Part shown: positions 11,901 through 22,200 of the stretch, in pieces | Layout of the letters: each line of letters starts with the position of its first letter | How positions within the stretch are numbered: the stretch's first letter is position 1 | Source: Branchinecta lynchi | Lineage: Eukaryota > Arthropoda > Branchiopoda > Anostraca > Branchinectidae | Length of the DNA stretch: 64,000 nt | Direction of reading: 5' to 3' | NCBI GenBank assembly: GCA_023053575.1 | Contig: JAKZAP010000008.1 | Coordinates: 2,505,001-2,569,000, forward strand | Notes under the pieces: model-generated | The model's database searches: none | Seen by the model: the letters and a program-made list of their open reading frames with translations, nothing else | Told to the model about the DNA's origin: nothing | Made by a program: the position numbers and the translations under genes

Positions 11901-14900
11901 AAAGATTATTGTCATATATAGCCTCAGCGTCTTTTCTTAGTCCTGCATCTGTCATCTAACCAACTTCAAATCAACTTCGATTTCAACAAATTTTCCGGTT
12001 GGGCCGGATTCCGGGCGAACTAGTTGTCCGGCGAGAAAATGGTTTTCATCATCATGTTCAGCATGCCTTCTTACCCAAAATCGAACATATATTGTTTGCC
12101 CTTTAATTTTAACCGCCACCCCTAAGACTAGGGCTACAGAGCCCACCCTTGACCTTACCCTTGACCCAGAGAATCCTCACACCAAGTTTCATCAAAATAT
12201 CGCATTCCCTTCGAGAGTTATCGTGCTGACAGACAGACGGACAGACGGACAACTTTTGCGATGTTATAGGTACCTAAGTTGCTGGAAGACTGTTATAGGA
12301 TGTGGAACCTTATAACATACCAGATGATTCCATCACAGTGGATCCGTTAGGCTTGAGTGGTAGATTTAGCCATATTTAATCAATTTTGGAGGCCAACGAC
12401 TTTCTTAAAGTGTAACTGAAAAGGCAACAGTTTTGTGCAATTTCGTCCAATACACTGAATAATTTGGATTGTGCTAAGGGATTTGTTTATTCTCCATATC
12501 TGCTCTAGTTATGACGTTCAGAATATCTCCGGCTGTCCCACAACGTAAATTCTACTATGACGCGGGAAATTGTAATCTCAACACAAACGCGGCTTTTACC
12601 TGAACAAAACGGCTTAGTACCTGAACAAAAAAAATCAGAAGTTTTTCTGGTAGCGCATACATACGAGACAGATACAAGCCCATAAGGGTACCACACACGG
12701 AAATTCCACTATTTGAAAATCGATTATTCCTGAATAGCGGAAGAACGAAGTAACGCATTTTCATCGGGTCAAGCCTCTTTAAGTGAATGAGTGATGGGTA
12801 ACTAGATTGTCCTTTCTCAGCTCTTTTCGGTTAAACTTTAATTGATGTAGCTTGTACGAGTTGGCCGTATGCTGGGCATTTCCGAGTATTTGCAATCGAC
12901 TTCCACAACAAACTTAGCGGGGATCCAACAAAAGGGTATCCACACCATAGGGGCTACTCGGTTGTTCAGCTATCGTTGACATTGTTTTTTCAGGAGTGAC
13001 ATCGAACTCTCTACACCCTGGCGTGATTGAAACAGAAATATTCCGCAATGAAGCAGTATACCTTCAGGTGATAGGTAAAGCTTTTCTGCGTCTGTTTTTC
13101 AAGGTAAGAGCGCCAAGGCCCCGAGAACTTCCTTCAGATCCGAGCCTCGTTTTTGTTGCTATAGCGCTGCCGCACCGCTGCTGCAGCACTTCTTTGCTTT
13201 TGCATAATATGCGTTTTTGGATTCACTTTCTTCTTGGTTGAAGCGGCAGCGCTGCAGCATCTTACAGGGAAGCACGGACTTGGTCGGGGAGCAAGTCCGT
13301 GATTCTCGAGGAGCGATACCGTCTTCCTCGGAAGCGCTGCAGTGCAAAAACGGATCTAGAAAGAATCAGTCCGGAATCGGCCGAGAAGTGGACCTGCAGC
13401 ATGCAACAAAAACGAGGCTCCGAATTCAAGGATTTTCAGCACCATCCGTTGCGTTTTTAATCTGAATTCTCAGTTCTCCGTTCTCGCTTCTGAATTCTTG
13501 ATTCTCGTACAAATTACCGTTTTTGCTCCTCTGGCGTCTCCATTTTCGCCTTTGAGAAAAACACAAATTTGGCAGCACGTCCGCAATCCGGTATGCGTGT
13601 TTATACACATTGAACAACCGCACTCGGTTGACCAATCAGGGAGGAGAACGGAGAGAGGAGAATCAAGAATTCACCATCGGGATAACTTCTTGATTCTGCA
13701 GAATCGCGAGGCTTCCCCGCCCTCGATTCTGACAAAAGAAAAGGAGAATTCGCTTCATCTGAATAGTCCAAAAACGCGAAATAGGAGAATTGCGAGGAGA
13801 ATTCGGATCAAAAACGCAAATAGAATTTTAAAACATTTGAATACTTTAAAACTATGCTGTGCGTTCCAAAATAATCCACGGATTTGGCTATTTTAAGCCT
13901 TTTCCGAGACCCGTTGACTTGTAGCGAAAACAGGGAAACAATTTACATAACCGTTTTTTCTGATGGAAAACTTCTCGCAGACAACCGTCGACAACGTGAT
14001 ACACATCGAAGGTAGCAAAACACGGCAAGTGAGAAAATCAGCGTGGTTTTGTGAGAGGGGTTAAAATTTACCGTACGATATTGGGGTCTCCGGGTAGACA
14101 GGTCCTTTAAAATTCTCTCATCACCAGTAATCACCAGTAACGTCGGCTTGAAAAAAAAACTCTTTTCCAGGATGCCAAGGAGGGAGCACAGACAATCATT
14201 CATCTCGCCGTCGCACCGGAACTTGAAGGTGTCACAGGAAAATATTTCGCGGACTGCAAGGTTGGTTAAACCTTTATTTTTTTCATTCTGCGAGTGCCAT
14301 ATACCAATCGCTTTTCTGTTGGTTTGATCCCATAAACTTGTTGTTTCTCCTCAGCTCAGAGTAGACCCCTACGACTGGGGTCTACTACGACCGGAATGCC
14401 AATTCTAGTCGAAACTGTTCCGATTCAACATAATTTTTATGTATACACCACCCAGAAAAATTGTATCGGAGGAATTGTTAATTATGACTATTAGCGATTC
14501 TGATCATTTACTCGGCACAAAGCAAGTAGATCGACTCAGTCCTACTATCTTTATACCGACATATAGAAATTTATTAGAAATGTAAAAGAGTAAAAGTGCT
14601 GGTTTTCGAAGAATAAGGGCTGGACGACTGATCAGCTGAGACAAGAAAGTATTTAATACGAGGGCATGCTTGCCCTCAATCAAAGCTCTAGGCGACTTCA
14701 GAATCGGCTTCCAATTTTATGTAATTTCTGGGTTGCATAATTACGGGCGAGTTCCTTGTCCAGTGAATATGTGAAGTTCATATATGGATTCATGCTTTAT
14801 CTTTACTCCCAAATCGAATATCTAATTGACTTCGAAGGAACTGACTTCGAGTAAAATTACTTTTACTTGAAGGGTTGTGCCCGGATTCCGGGCGAACAGA

Positions 14901-15626
14901 TTGTCCGCCAAGGAAACTAAGTTCAAAATAAAATCAGCATGTCTCCTTACCAATCGAATCCTTAACCGAGTTCAAAAATAACTTTTAATTCCACCAAATT
15001 TCCGGTTTTTGGCTGGATTCACTACTTGTATGGGAAGAAAATAATGTTCGAAACGAGATTCAGCATGCCTCCCTACCCTAATACCGAATATACAATCGAC
15101 TTCGGAAACAAGTTTTAACTTATTCCAAATTTCCTATTTTTTTGCCGGATATCGGTTGAACTACTTGTCCGGCAGGAATACAAAAGTTCATATATGGATT
15201 ACTTTACCCCTCATTAACTTTGAAACATATTTATTTCATCTCGTAATTTTAAACCCCAACCCCTGAATGTAGGGCTATAGGGCTCATCTACGAACTTGAG
15301 CTGTACTTTGACCCAGTCGATTCTCAGACCAAGTTTGAAGAAAAATCTCTACTCTTTTGAGAGTTATCGTGCTGACAGACGGACAACTCATGAGTATCCC
15401 TTCACTTACATTTTAGGATCCAAAAAACCTACTAACTTCGACAAACTAGATTCTGAAGATGTAATTTGTTTCAATCTACTGGGGTCTGATCAGAAAGTGT
15501 CTAAAATTCGATGTCTTCTAGGAAAGAAAGGCAGCGCCACAAGCACTTGACGAAGGCCTCGCTAAGAAACTGTGGGAAAAGAGCGAAGAACTGGTCAAGT
15601 TGCAACCGACAGAGCGACAGTACTGA
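2997..15626 (+). CDS. SDR gene 2: retinol dehydrogenase 11/12-like oxidoreductase, complete
   Basis: The exons are 2997-3165, 4956-5048, 5275-5511, 10249-10437, 12994-13103, 14171-14260 and 15522-15626. All introns are GT-AG, phases agree, and the sum is 993 nt (330 residues plus TGA), the usual RDH11-14 length. The protein is a predicted NAD(P)-dependent membrane-anchored short-chain dehydrogenase. It has an N-terminal hydrophobic segment (about residues 9-31), the cofactor motif TGANAGIG (52-59), NNAG (131-134), the catalytic Ser in HVSS (181-182), YNTNK (Tyr208, Lys212), a SLHPG motif after the catalytic block, and a C-terminal [13 protein letters not shown] exon. The start is supported by an in-frame TAG nine bases upstream and by G at -3 and +4. 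LACR after the first beta-alpha unit suggests NADP(H) preference through the Arg, by family analogy. Introns are packed with MITEs. The substrate (retinoid, steroid or other lipid) is not determinable. No good AATAAA was seen downstream. Confidence 0.93.
3183..3860 (-). mobile_element. TTAAAGGACC element, split by a nested MITE
   Basis: The ends are TTAAAGGACCTGTCTTAC at 3183 and GGTCCTTTAA at 3851-3860. It matches, reversed, the copies at 13819-14110, 16512-16892 and 56324-58618 (shared blocks: CGCTGATTTTCTCACTTGC, GGTCTCGGAAAAG). Between about 3282 and 3584 it is interrupted by an unrelated MITE, which is therefore younger. It lies in intron 1 of gene 2. Confidence 0.65.
3282..3584. mobile_element. 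MITE with CCGATGAAAAATTT ends
   Basis: A roughly 300-bp element starts CCGATGAAAAATTT and ends with AAATTTTGCATCGGG. It is rich in TACTACT and TAGTAGCAT-type words. Copies occur at 15939-16183 and 36635-36939. It sits inside a TTAAAGGACC element whose sequence continues on both sides. The 129-residue frame over it is a by-product of the repeat. Confidence 0.65.
4318..4899. mobile_element. TIR element with GGGCGATTCTGGC ends
   Basis: The perfect 13-bp inverted ends are GGGCGATTCTGGC (4318-4330) and GCCAGAATCGCCC (4887-4899). The interior repeats CACCAGTG / CACTGGTG words several times around 4470-4710. A diverged relative lies at 8091-8517. The right end is 56 bp before exon 2 of gene 2. No transposase is present. 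Confidence 0.6.
5697..6250 (+). mobile_element. GGGATCCC-family element with about 137-bp tandem units
   Basis: The copy shows two to three degenerate units (CAGCATGTCTTCTTACCCC ... AATCAACTTC ... CCGGATTCCGG ... GAACTACTTGTCCGGCGAG), then the terminal part: CCCCTCCCCCACCCCTAAAT, CACCAAGTTTCATCAAAATA, CAGACGGACAGACGGACAAC, and a GGATCCCAA end near 6250. The left end is not clean. It is in intron 3 of gene 2. The 134-residue frame at 6184-6588 starts inside it and is not considered a gene. Confidence 0.6.
6445..6830 (+). repeat. Dispersed repeat, copy 1 of 3
   Basis: It shares ordered blocks (AATACTCTTGATGA, GCTGTTGATTGGTT, GACGTTTCTCGTTC, TTTAGTATCTGACG-like end) with 32455-32650 and 37435-37680. 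Ends are undefined and there is no coding sequence. Confidence 0.4.
7601..7952. mobile_element. Foldback element beside a (GAAT)n tail
   Basis: CCAGAGCAAAATAACACTAG (from 7601) is repeated in inverse near 7933-7952 (CTAGTGTTACTTTGCTCTGG) with one mismatch; pairing extends through GGGAGTAGC/GCTACTCCC. Just left of it, at 7541-7556, is a GAATGAATGAATGAAT run like the tails at 33638, 58556 and 59540. Confidence 0.5.
8091..8517. mobile_element. Diverged relative of the 4318-4899 TIR element
   Basis: The left end AGGGTGATTCTTGCAGTCTGG and right end AAGCGAATCCAGAAGAACGG ... GTCGCCCT resemble the ends and subterminal words of 4318-4899 in inverted arrangement. It is in intron 3 of gene 2. Frames over it are fragments in conflicting directions. 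Confidence 0.4.
8520..8935. repeat. Region of repeated CACGGTAACTG / CACGGTATCTG words
   Basis: The words CCACGGTAACTG, CAGTTACCGTGG, CACGGTATCTG and ATACCCCGGTAACTGC recur in both orientations. A similar word with GCAAAAACGCAAC occurs at 59371-59411. It is possibly a decayed foldback element. Confidence 0.35.
8936..9735. other. Intron 3 of gene 2, unassigned AT-rich sequence
   Basis: I find no exon-like SDR homology, no convincing open frame and no repeat shared with the rest of the window. Confidence 0.3.
10540..10695. mobile_element. hAT-type MITE with 8-bp target duplication
   Basis: A 156-bp element starts CAGGGCCGTATCCAG and ends CTGGATACGGTCCTG. It is flanked by GCCAAGGG (10532-10539) and GTCAAGGG (10696-10703), an 8-bp duplication with one mismatch. 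The 8-bp duplication and CAGGG ends are hallmarks of hAT. It contains long G and C runs. A second copy is at 33109-33286. It is inserted at the end of a GGGATCCC-family copy in intron 4 of gene 2. Confidence 0.85.
10696..11286 (-). mobile_element. GGGATCCC-family element, reversed copy
   Basis: Read on the minus strand it runs from the AACAAGACCAAAGG end (near 11286, followed by TTCGATGGGATC) through degenerate internal units to the block that marks the GACGGAC side (GGGCTCTGTAG). The extreme GACGGAC end is missing because a hAT MITE (10540-10695) is inserted there. Confidence 0.6.
11572..12272 (+). mobile_element. GGGATCCC-family element
   Basis: It starts with AAGGTTTCGATGGGATCCCA (the leading part of the usual AACAAGACCAAAGG end is altered), continues with units carrying CCGGATTCCGG and CAGCATGCCTTCTTACCC, and ends with CCTCACACCAAGTTTCATCA, GACAGACAGACGGACAGACG and GCGATGTTATAGGTACC. 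It is in intron 4 of gene 2. Confidence 0.65.
12400..12785. repeat. Dispersed repeat, copy 1 of 2
   Basis: It matches 54875-55265 in order: TTAAAGTGTAACTGAAAAG, TCTGCTCTAGTTATGACG, GACGTTCAGA, CTACTATGACGC, GAATCTCAACACA-like word, CGATTATTCCTGAATAGC, AACGCATTTTC and AAGCCTCTTTAAGTGAATG. The two open frames on the minus strand are not supported by coding features. Confidence 0.5.
13142..13420. mobile_element. 279-bp MITE with perfect 18-bp inverted ends
   Basis: The ends are GAGCCTCGTTTTTGTTGC (13142-13159) and its exact inverse (13403-13420). The interior has GCAGCGCTGCAGC words and an AAGCACGGACTTGGTC / GAGCAAGTCCGTGATT pair. A second copy of the same length, opposite in orientation, is at 35978-36256. 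It lies 38 bp after exon 5 of gene 2. Confidence 0.8.
13440..13818 (-). repeat. Dispersed repeat rich in AGAATTC and GAGAAC words
   Basis: Read on the minus strand it shares CTCCTATTTCGCG, GAATTCTCCTTTTC, TGTCAGAATCGAGG and CTCCCTGATTGGTCAAC with 45295-45960 and 61440-61630. No coding sequence is supported; the 132-residue frame here is repeat-derived. Confidence 0.45.
13819..14110 (+). mobile_element. TTAAAGGACC element, left-truncated copy
   Basis: It contains ACTTTAAAAC, TTTTAAGCCTTTTCCGAGAC, GCGAAAACAGGGAAACAATT, TCTCGCAGACAACCGTCGAC and GCGTGGTTTTGTGAGAGGGG, and ends GACAGGTCCTTTAA. The left TTAAAGGACC end is absent. Exon 6 of gene 2 starts 60 bp further on. Confidence 0.6.
14740..15425 (+). 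mobile_element. GGGATCCC-family element, diverged
   Basis: At least four degenerate units are recognisable (CCGGATTCCGGGCGAAC, CTACTTGT, CAGCATG, CTTACC), followed by ATGTAGGGCTATAGGGCTCA, CAGACCAAGTTTGAAG, GAGAGTTATCGTGCTGACAG and ACATTTTAGGATCC. The left end is not clean. It ends about 95 bp before the terminal exon of gene 2. Confidence 0.55.
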
Positions 15627-15938
15627 AAACTTGCACCAACGTTGCATCTCCAGGGGGACTGAAATGTCATCTCCCACGGCGCTACCCATGAAGTCATTTA
15701 GTCCGCTCTGCATCATTCCTAGTGGTTTCTACAACGCGATAAGACTCCATCTCTTTTCATTTGTGTCCGCTAGCTTGGACTCCAAAGCATTCGGATGTGA
15801 ACTGGAGACTGTTGCTGGAATGGTGAGGGGAGGGGGGGGGGGAACAGTTCCAAATGTGAACAGGCTACAACTACGTGACTACTTTTTTGGAAGATTAAAA
15901 AAAGATTTAAAAAAAAGAGTTCGTGATTCAGATCTTCA

Positions 15939-16183
15939 CCCGATGAAAAATGTACAGCCTGTGTAGTTGCGTAGTAGTTGCACGAAAAAGTCGCATGTGT
16001 TGAAATTCAGTAGGACAGAGTACTTTAAATGAACGTGGCCCACACTGGGCTAATCTTAAGCAGTAGTATTCAGTAGCATCCGCCTTGCTCCAGCTGCGTC
16101 CACTTTGCTATAGTAGCATCAGTTGTTACTGCATGCTACTCTTTCGTACGACTTCATACTACTATTCTGATACAATTTTTTCA
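15939..16183. mobile_element. CCGATGAAAAAT MITE between genes 2 and 3
   Basis: It starts CCCGATGAAAAATG and ends near GATACAATTTTTTCAG, with internal GCAGTAGTATTCAGTAGCAT and TTGTTACTGCATGCTACT words shared with 3282-3584 and 36635-36939. It occupies much of the 653-bp gap between the two convergent stop codons. Confidence 0.55.
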
Positions 16184-16279
16184 GTCTAGAGCTAGGCTGA
16201 CAGCCATGGTGAGGGATGCAGCCAATCTGTATATCGCCGATATTCTTATAGTTTGAAAAACCACTGAAAATCTATAAAT

Positions 16280-19200
16280 CTAGTTGCGAGAGGACGAAAA
16301 CGATTCGTGGCTCGAATCTTTACCTTCGCTCGGACCTTCGTCTGGAGCTAAGCCGACGATGTCCATTGACCTGTCCCAGAGACGCTTGGCTAACACCATA
16401 TCCCCTCCCAATGACGAATACCATTTCGAGGGCTGAAAAAGAAAGGTTAAAGTGAACGAAATACCTCTAAGGATATTTTCTGCGTTCATTGTTTCCAGAT
16501 CACAAACGGCCTTAAAGGACCCCTCGCACCATTTACTCTTCAACTTACAGTATTTGAAAATATTTGAATACTTTAAAACCAGGCTGCGCTTTCAACAAAT
16601 AACCCACGGTTTTTGCTGTTTTAAGCCTTTTCCGAGACTCGTTGAATTGTAGCTAAAACAGGGAAACTATTTACAGAACAGTTTTTTCTGATAAAAAAAA
16701 CTTCTCGCAGACATCCGTTGACAGCGTGATGCACATCGAAGGTAGCAAAAGACGGCAAATGAGAGAATCAGCGTGGTTTTGTTAGAGGGGATACAGTGTA
16801 CCTTACGAAATTGGGGTCTCCGGGTTTAGAAATATATATAGTGATTGTGGAAGTAAGTTGCGTTAGTATTATAGGTAAGACAGGTCCTTCAACTTAAAGT
16901 GAAACTCGAAACATGCTGTCACTACTGTTATGTCACTATCTAAAAGATCTCTTCTACCATAAAAGGTTTCCCTGATTCTCGCTAGCTAACACGCAGTGAT
17001 CATACGAAAAGTAGAAGGTCTAGCTTTGAACCTGATGAGGTCTTAAAACCAGAATAGTATACTGCAAGGTGAAGTACGAAAAGTCCGGAGTAGTCGCCTC
17101 AGACGAGAACTCATGCCTTTGTAACGACGTGCAGCATACGATTTCAAAACCGAAAATACACGTCTGAAGTTATGTTGTCACTATGGGGAAACATGCAGGC
17201 GATACGTCAAAATGTCGGTGCGAAGGAGGAAATTCGCAAGCGAACGTCGGACTGTCTGTGCATGTACCTTATATCTTTCCGAATACCAAGTGGCAGGAAT
17301 ATAGAACCACATAAAGGGGCCAGAGGATTACTTATGAAAACCTGGGAAACAGAAAATGTTGGACTCCTGCTGAAATTAATTTAACGTACAGACCACCACA
17401 ATACATGACCAGTTTTCAACCACGATCACTGCACCTGTAATGGGATTGACTAAAAGCAGGAAAGGAAAGGCAAAGAGAAAAGGAGGCAAAGATACTAAAA
17501 GCAGGTAGAGCAAACTATAACGGGGAAAGAATTACCAGAAATCGAGGATTAGAAACACTGGCAAGCCTTTCCTCTGTTTACTATCGCGTGAGGGGTCGGC
17601 AACTTAAATTTTTCACCTCTTCCTCCTTATAGTATTGGAAAAACCGGCAAGCTGCACCGTGCTTTTCCTCTGTTTGGTGTCCCGTGAGGGGTCGGTAACT
17701 TTACATTTGTAAAAGTTCACCTTTTCCCCCATTTAATACCCTGTCGTTTGGCGACTAAACATTATCAGAGTACAGCGAGGGGTCGGGAACGGAGATGTTT
17801 TATGTCCACTATTTAGCATTCTATAAGCTTTACCTCCTTCTAGCATTTGAAAAACTGCCGGCCTGCACCGTGCTTTTCCTCTGTTTAGTATCTCGTGCGG
17901 GGTCGACAACTTACATTTGTACCACTATCGGTTTAAAAGGTGAACTTTCACAAACTTAAGTTGCCGACCCCTCACAAGATACTAAAGGCTTGCCAGTTTT
18001 TCGAATCCACGATTTCTTCTAATTCTTTCCCCGTTTTAGTTTGCCCTTCCTGGTTTTATTATCTTTGCCTGCTTTTCTTTTTGCCTTTCCTTTCCTGCTT
18101 TTAGTCGATCCCTTCTGTAATCAGTTCCTAGATATCGTAATAGCTGGGAACTATGTTTACACTACCCTCCATAGCTCAGTGGTTGGACCTGTTGTTATAT
18201 CCCGAAGACTACCGGAAAACACTGGCGAGGGGCTATTTATTCTACAGCTCACCACTGACTTCCGCTTTCCGACCTCATGTGTTGCTGACTGGACCCACAG
18301 TGTCCCAATAGCTCATTTGAAGTATCGTACCTTGCATTCAGTGAAAAATAGTCCAGTCGTGTTCTGAAGTTCCGGAGCAACCGCTAGATGGATGATGGTC
18401 TGAGCGCCCTCTCTTGGTGTCTGAAAATGAGGTGGACAAAGTTTTGTCGGTGTACGGCCAATTCGTCACAGAACAATTCGCCACAAGGACAATTCGTCAC
18501 AGAACAAGTCGCCACAAGGACAATTCGTCATACGGACAATTCGTCATTAGGACAATTCGTCATTAGGACAATTTCGTCATACGGACATTTCGTCACAGAG
18601 AGCCTGCCCGTACGGAAAAACTCATTAAAATGTCACATAATGTCATAAGAAAATCATGATTTCCCATTTTATCATTAAATAAATCATGGAGAAATCATGA
18701 TTTTCCTCTTATATGAAATTGATGTCACGAAAAAATCATGATCAGACAATAGTCATAATTATTTATCAGAAAAATCACGATATTTTATATCTATGATTTC
18801 TCTAAATCATAATAAATCATGAACAGGAGTTAGGCATTTATGATTTAGTCTTCATGACTTCAAAGAATCTTGAAAAGATCATAATTGGAACTTAAAATGA
18901 TTTTGAAAATCATTAAAAAATCACTTCTGTGATGATTTAAGCCGTCGTGATCTTACAAATCGTGGAAGATCGTAGTGATATAAGTTTTATGACCTGGGGA
19001 ATCATAACAAATCGTAACGACGAATTAAGAAAGTTATGATTCCGTGTTTATGATTCAAAAAATCATAAACTAAACATTTTGAGAAGGATTATGATTTTGA
19101 TTAATCATTAACAGATCATTTCAATGAGGAATGAAGCCGTCGTGATCTCTGAAATCATGAAAGATCATAGCGCTAGAAATTTTTTGATCTCAAAGATCAT

Positions 19201-22200
19201 AATAACGAATCATGAAAGTTTTGAATCGGTCTTTATGATCTTGCATTTTTTTTAAATCATCAAGAGATCATTTCTAAGCTAAAATAAGCCGTCATGATCT
19301 TGAAAATCAGAAAAGTATCACATCTCCTGAAATTTTGTGATCTTGGTATCATTAAAGATCATATTCGGAAGTTTTATGACTTTGATAAATCATTAAAATA
19401 TCATCTCGATTTTGACTCTAGGCGTGGCAATCTTATAGATCACGAAATGTCTTAGCACCGTAAATTGTTTGACACAGGAACTAATAACCATGAACTATGA
19501 ACGTTGTGATCCAGTCTTGATGTTTCAGAAATCATAAATTCACCTTGCATCATGATTTTTGTCATACCGTTGACAAAGGTCATATTGATATTGAAAGCCA
19601 GGTTTTAAGAATAATGACTTGTTGATGTCCGATATTTTTTTATTCATTTGTAGGTAAGCATAGCAGATAGCAGCATATCCCTCAACTTATTGCCTATCTT
19701 CATCTATACTCTTGTTGCCCCTGGTGAATGACTAACTGCGATTTATACATATTAAAATCCGACAACTAGATCTGTTGCAGTTCTCGCATGCTTCTCGTAG
19801 TCGGGGCCTGCACGTGGTGGAGGAAGATGGACGCACAATTCCCATTGACGGGCGAAAACACTGTATGCAGTGGACTTCGTGTCAACTCAATCTGTCGTTG
19901 CATGCTGGTCTTGCGTGTGGTCGAGTACTGTGTCGCACACTGTCATAAGAAATCATGGTTTCCAAGTTGATCATTAAAAATATCATGGAGAAATCATGAT
20001 TTACCTTGTGTATGACATTGGTGTCCCGAAAAAGTCATGATCAGACAATAGTCATAATCACTTATCAGAAAAATCACGATATTTCATATTCATGATTTCT
20101 CCAAATCATTAACAAATCCTGAACACCAGGTACGCATGTATGATTTAGTCTTCGTGACTCCAAAAATCTTGAAAAGATCAGAATTGGAATTTTAATGATT
20201 CTGAAAAATCATTAAGAGATCCCTTCTGTGATAATTCAAGCCGTCGTGATCTTACAAATTATGAAAGATCGTAGCGATGTGAGTTTTGTTACCTGGGAAA
20301 TCATAAGAAATCGTAATCTCGCATCGTAAACAGGTCATATTGAGAAGTCTTGTGATACGGGACATCAAAATGAATCATGACCATCAATTCTGACAGTTGT
20401 GGCTCAGTCTTTATCATTTTCAGAATCACAGCCAGATCATACCGGGAAGTTTTTAGAAACTGGTGCTACAACCCATCTAAAACGTTGTGCTTCAAATATG
20501 TGCACGGAACTTTGATTCTGGGGGTGGGGGGGGGGAGCCCTCGATCTAATGTTGTGGTGACGTGAACTGACCAAGAAAGATGTTCGAATTTTACTTAGTA
20601 TCCTGTCACAGCTGAGCGTTCGACGGCGAGCTTTTTTTGCTCATCTTTAAAATTGTATTCTTTCTTTTGTCCAAAGGAAACGCTATAATATTCATGTGAA
20701 TTTCTTTTTTTTTCGAATTTCAAAAGACTGCATTTGCTGGTCTTGTCTAGAAAATTGGCGGGACTTAGTACAAATTCCGTTGAACCCGCAATTCTCAGGT
20801 GCCATAACACCTGCTGCATACGTGCCAAGTAGTTGGATTTCATGGCTAAAGCATTACCTTGTCGGTCAGTTGTCAGCAAACCTAAATCATTGCCTTTGGG
20901 TCAGGAATACAGGACTGGTAATTCTTCGTAGTTTGGTCCAAACCGTGAGAGGGATTTCGAAAACTATATAGGGATTAAGTTCAATCCGCGCTATGACTCT
21001 TTTGCTTTTAGCGCGCGGTTCAGATTCGATTCAAATTTACCGATGAAAGGCGTTGGCGCTAATTTTGTTATGGGTATGTTTCTTATGTATTTGATTGTTG
21101 TTTAGTTTTTCGTACTATTCCGTTGATATGAACAAATACAGGCTTTGATATTTGAGTGTTTGATGCTCTGTTCTCTTTTGTTGATGTGTGTCCTGCTTAT
21201 AAGGAGATCAAGTTAGCCTATCCTATGATATTGCTTTGCTTGTCCATGCCTATTGTTGGTTATATCCAGCATTTTATAGAACAGATCAGTCGTATACATA
21301 AGAACTATTATTTACTTGTTTCCCAAACACAAGTGGATTGATACAGAAGAGGTACCCTACCTCAGACAAGATTTCAAATTTCCAGTTAAATCTATCTCGC
21401 TTATCAAGGAGCCCACAAATATGACAAACATACTAGATTGAAGCTTATAGAATGGTTTACACACTGAAGAAATAAACATTGCTTCAATATTTCTAGTTAA
21501 ACGTATGTTTGTTTCCCAACCATTCCTCCTCATTGTTACCTGAGCTCGTATTCCTTGCTGTTATCCACAAGCAGCTTCAAAACCAAGAAAAGGCATAGAA
21601 TTTGAGTATTTTGGGACACATGATTGTTCTAATGATATAGTCTATTTAGGGGTAAGCAAACGTGATGAATCCGAAGATGATAATTATAATGGTATATAAT
21701 ATAGATATAAATAGAATGGTTTACACACTGAAGAAATAAACATTGCTTCAGTATTTCTAGTTAAACCTATCTTTGTTTCCCAACAGTTCCTCCTCATTGT
21801 TACCTGAGCTCGTATTCATTGCTGTTATCCACAAGCAGCTTCAAAACCAAGAAAAGGCATAGAATTTGAGTGTTTTGGGACACATGACTTTTCTAATGAG
21901 ATAGTCTATTTAGGGTAAGAAAACATGATGAATCCGAAGATGATAATTAGAATGGTATATAATATAGATATAAATAGAATGTAAACAATTAATAGCAAAG
22001 CAGACTTGTCACCACAGCATAACAAAAATAAAGCATGATGTACGGAAAAACTCATTAAAATGTCACACAATGTCATATCATAAGAAAATCATGATTTCCC
22101 ATTTTATCATTAAATAAATCATAGAAAAATCATGATTTTTCTTTTATATGACATTGATGTCAAGAAAAAGTCATGATCAGACAATAGTCATAATTATTTA

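Noticed and set aside
13498..13896. 132-residue plus-strand frame
   Set aside because: It lies in a dispersed AGAATTC-rich repeat present in other orientations elsewhere, within intron 5 of gene 2.
18388..18648. 86-residue frame beside exon 6 of gene 3
   Set aside because: It is translated from the GGACAATTCGTCA minisatellite on the strand opposite to gene 3.
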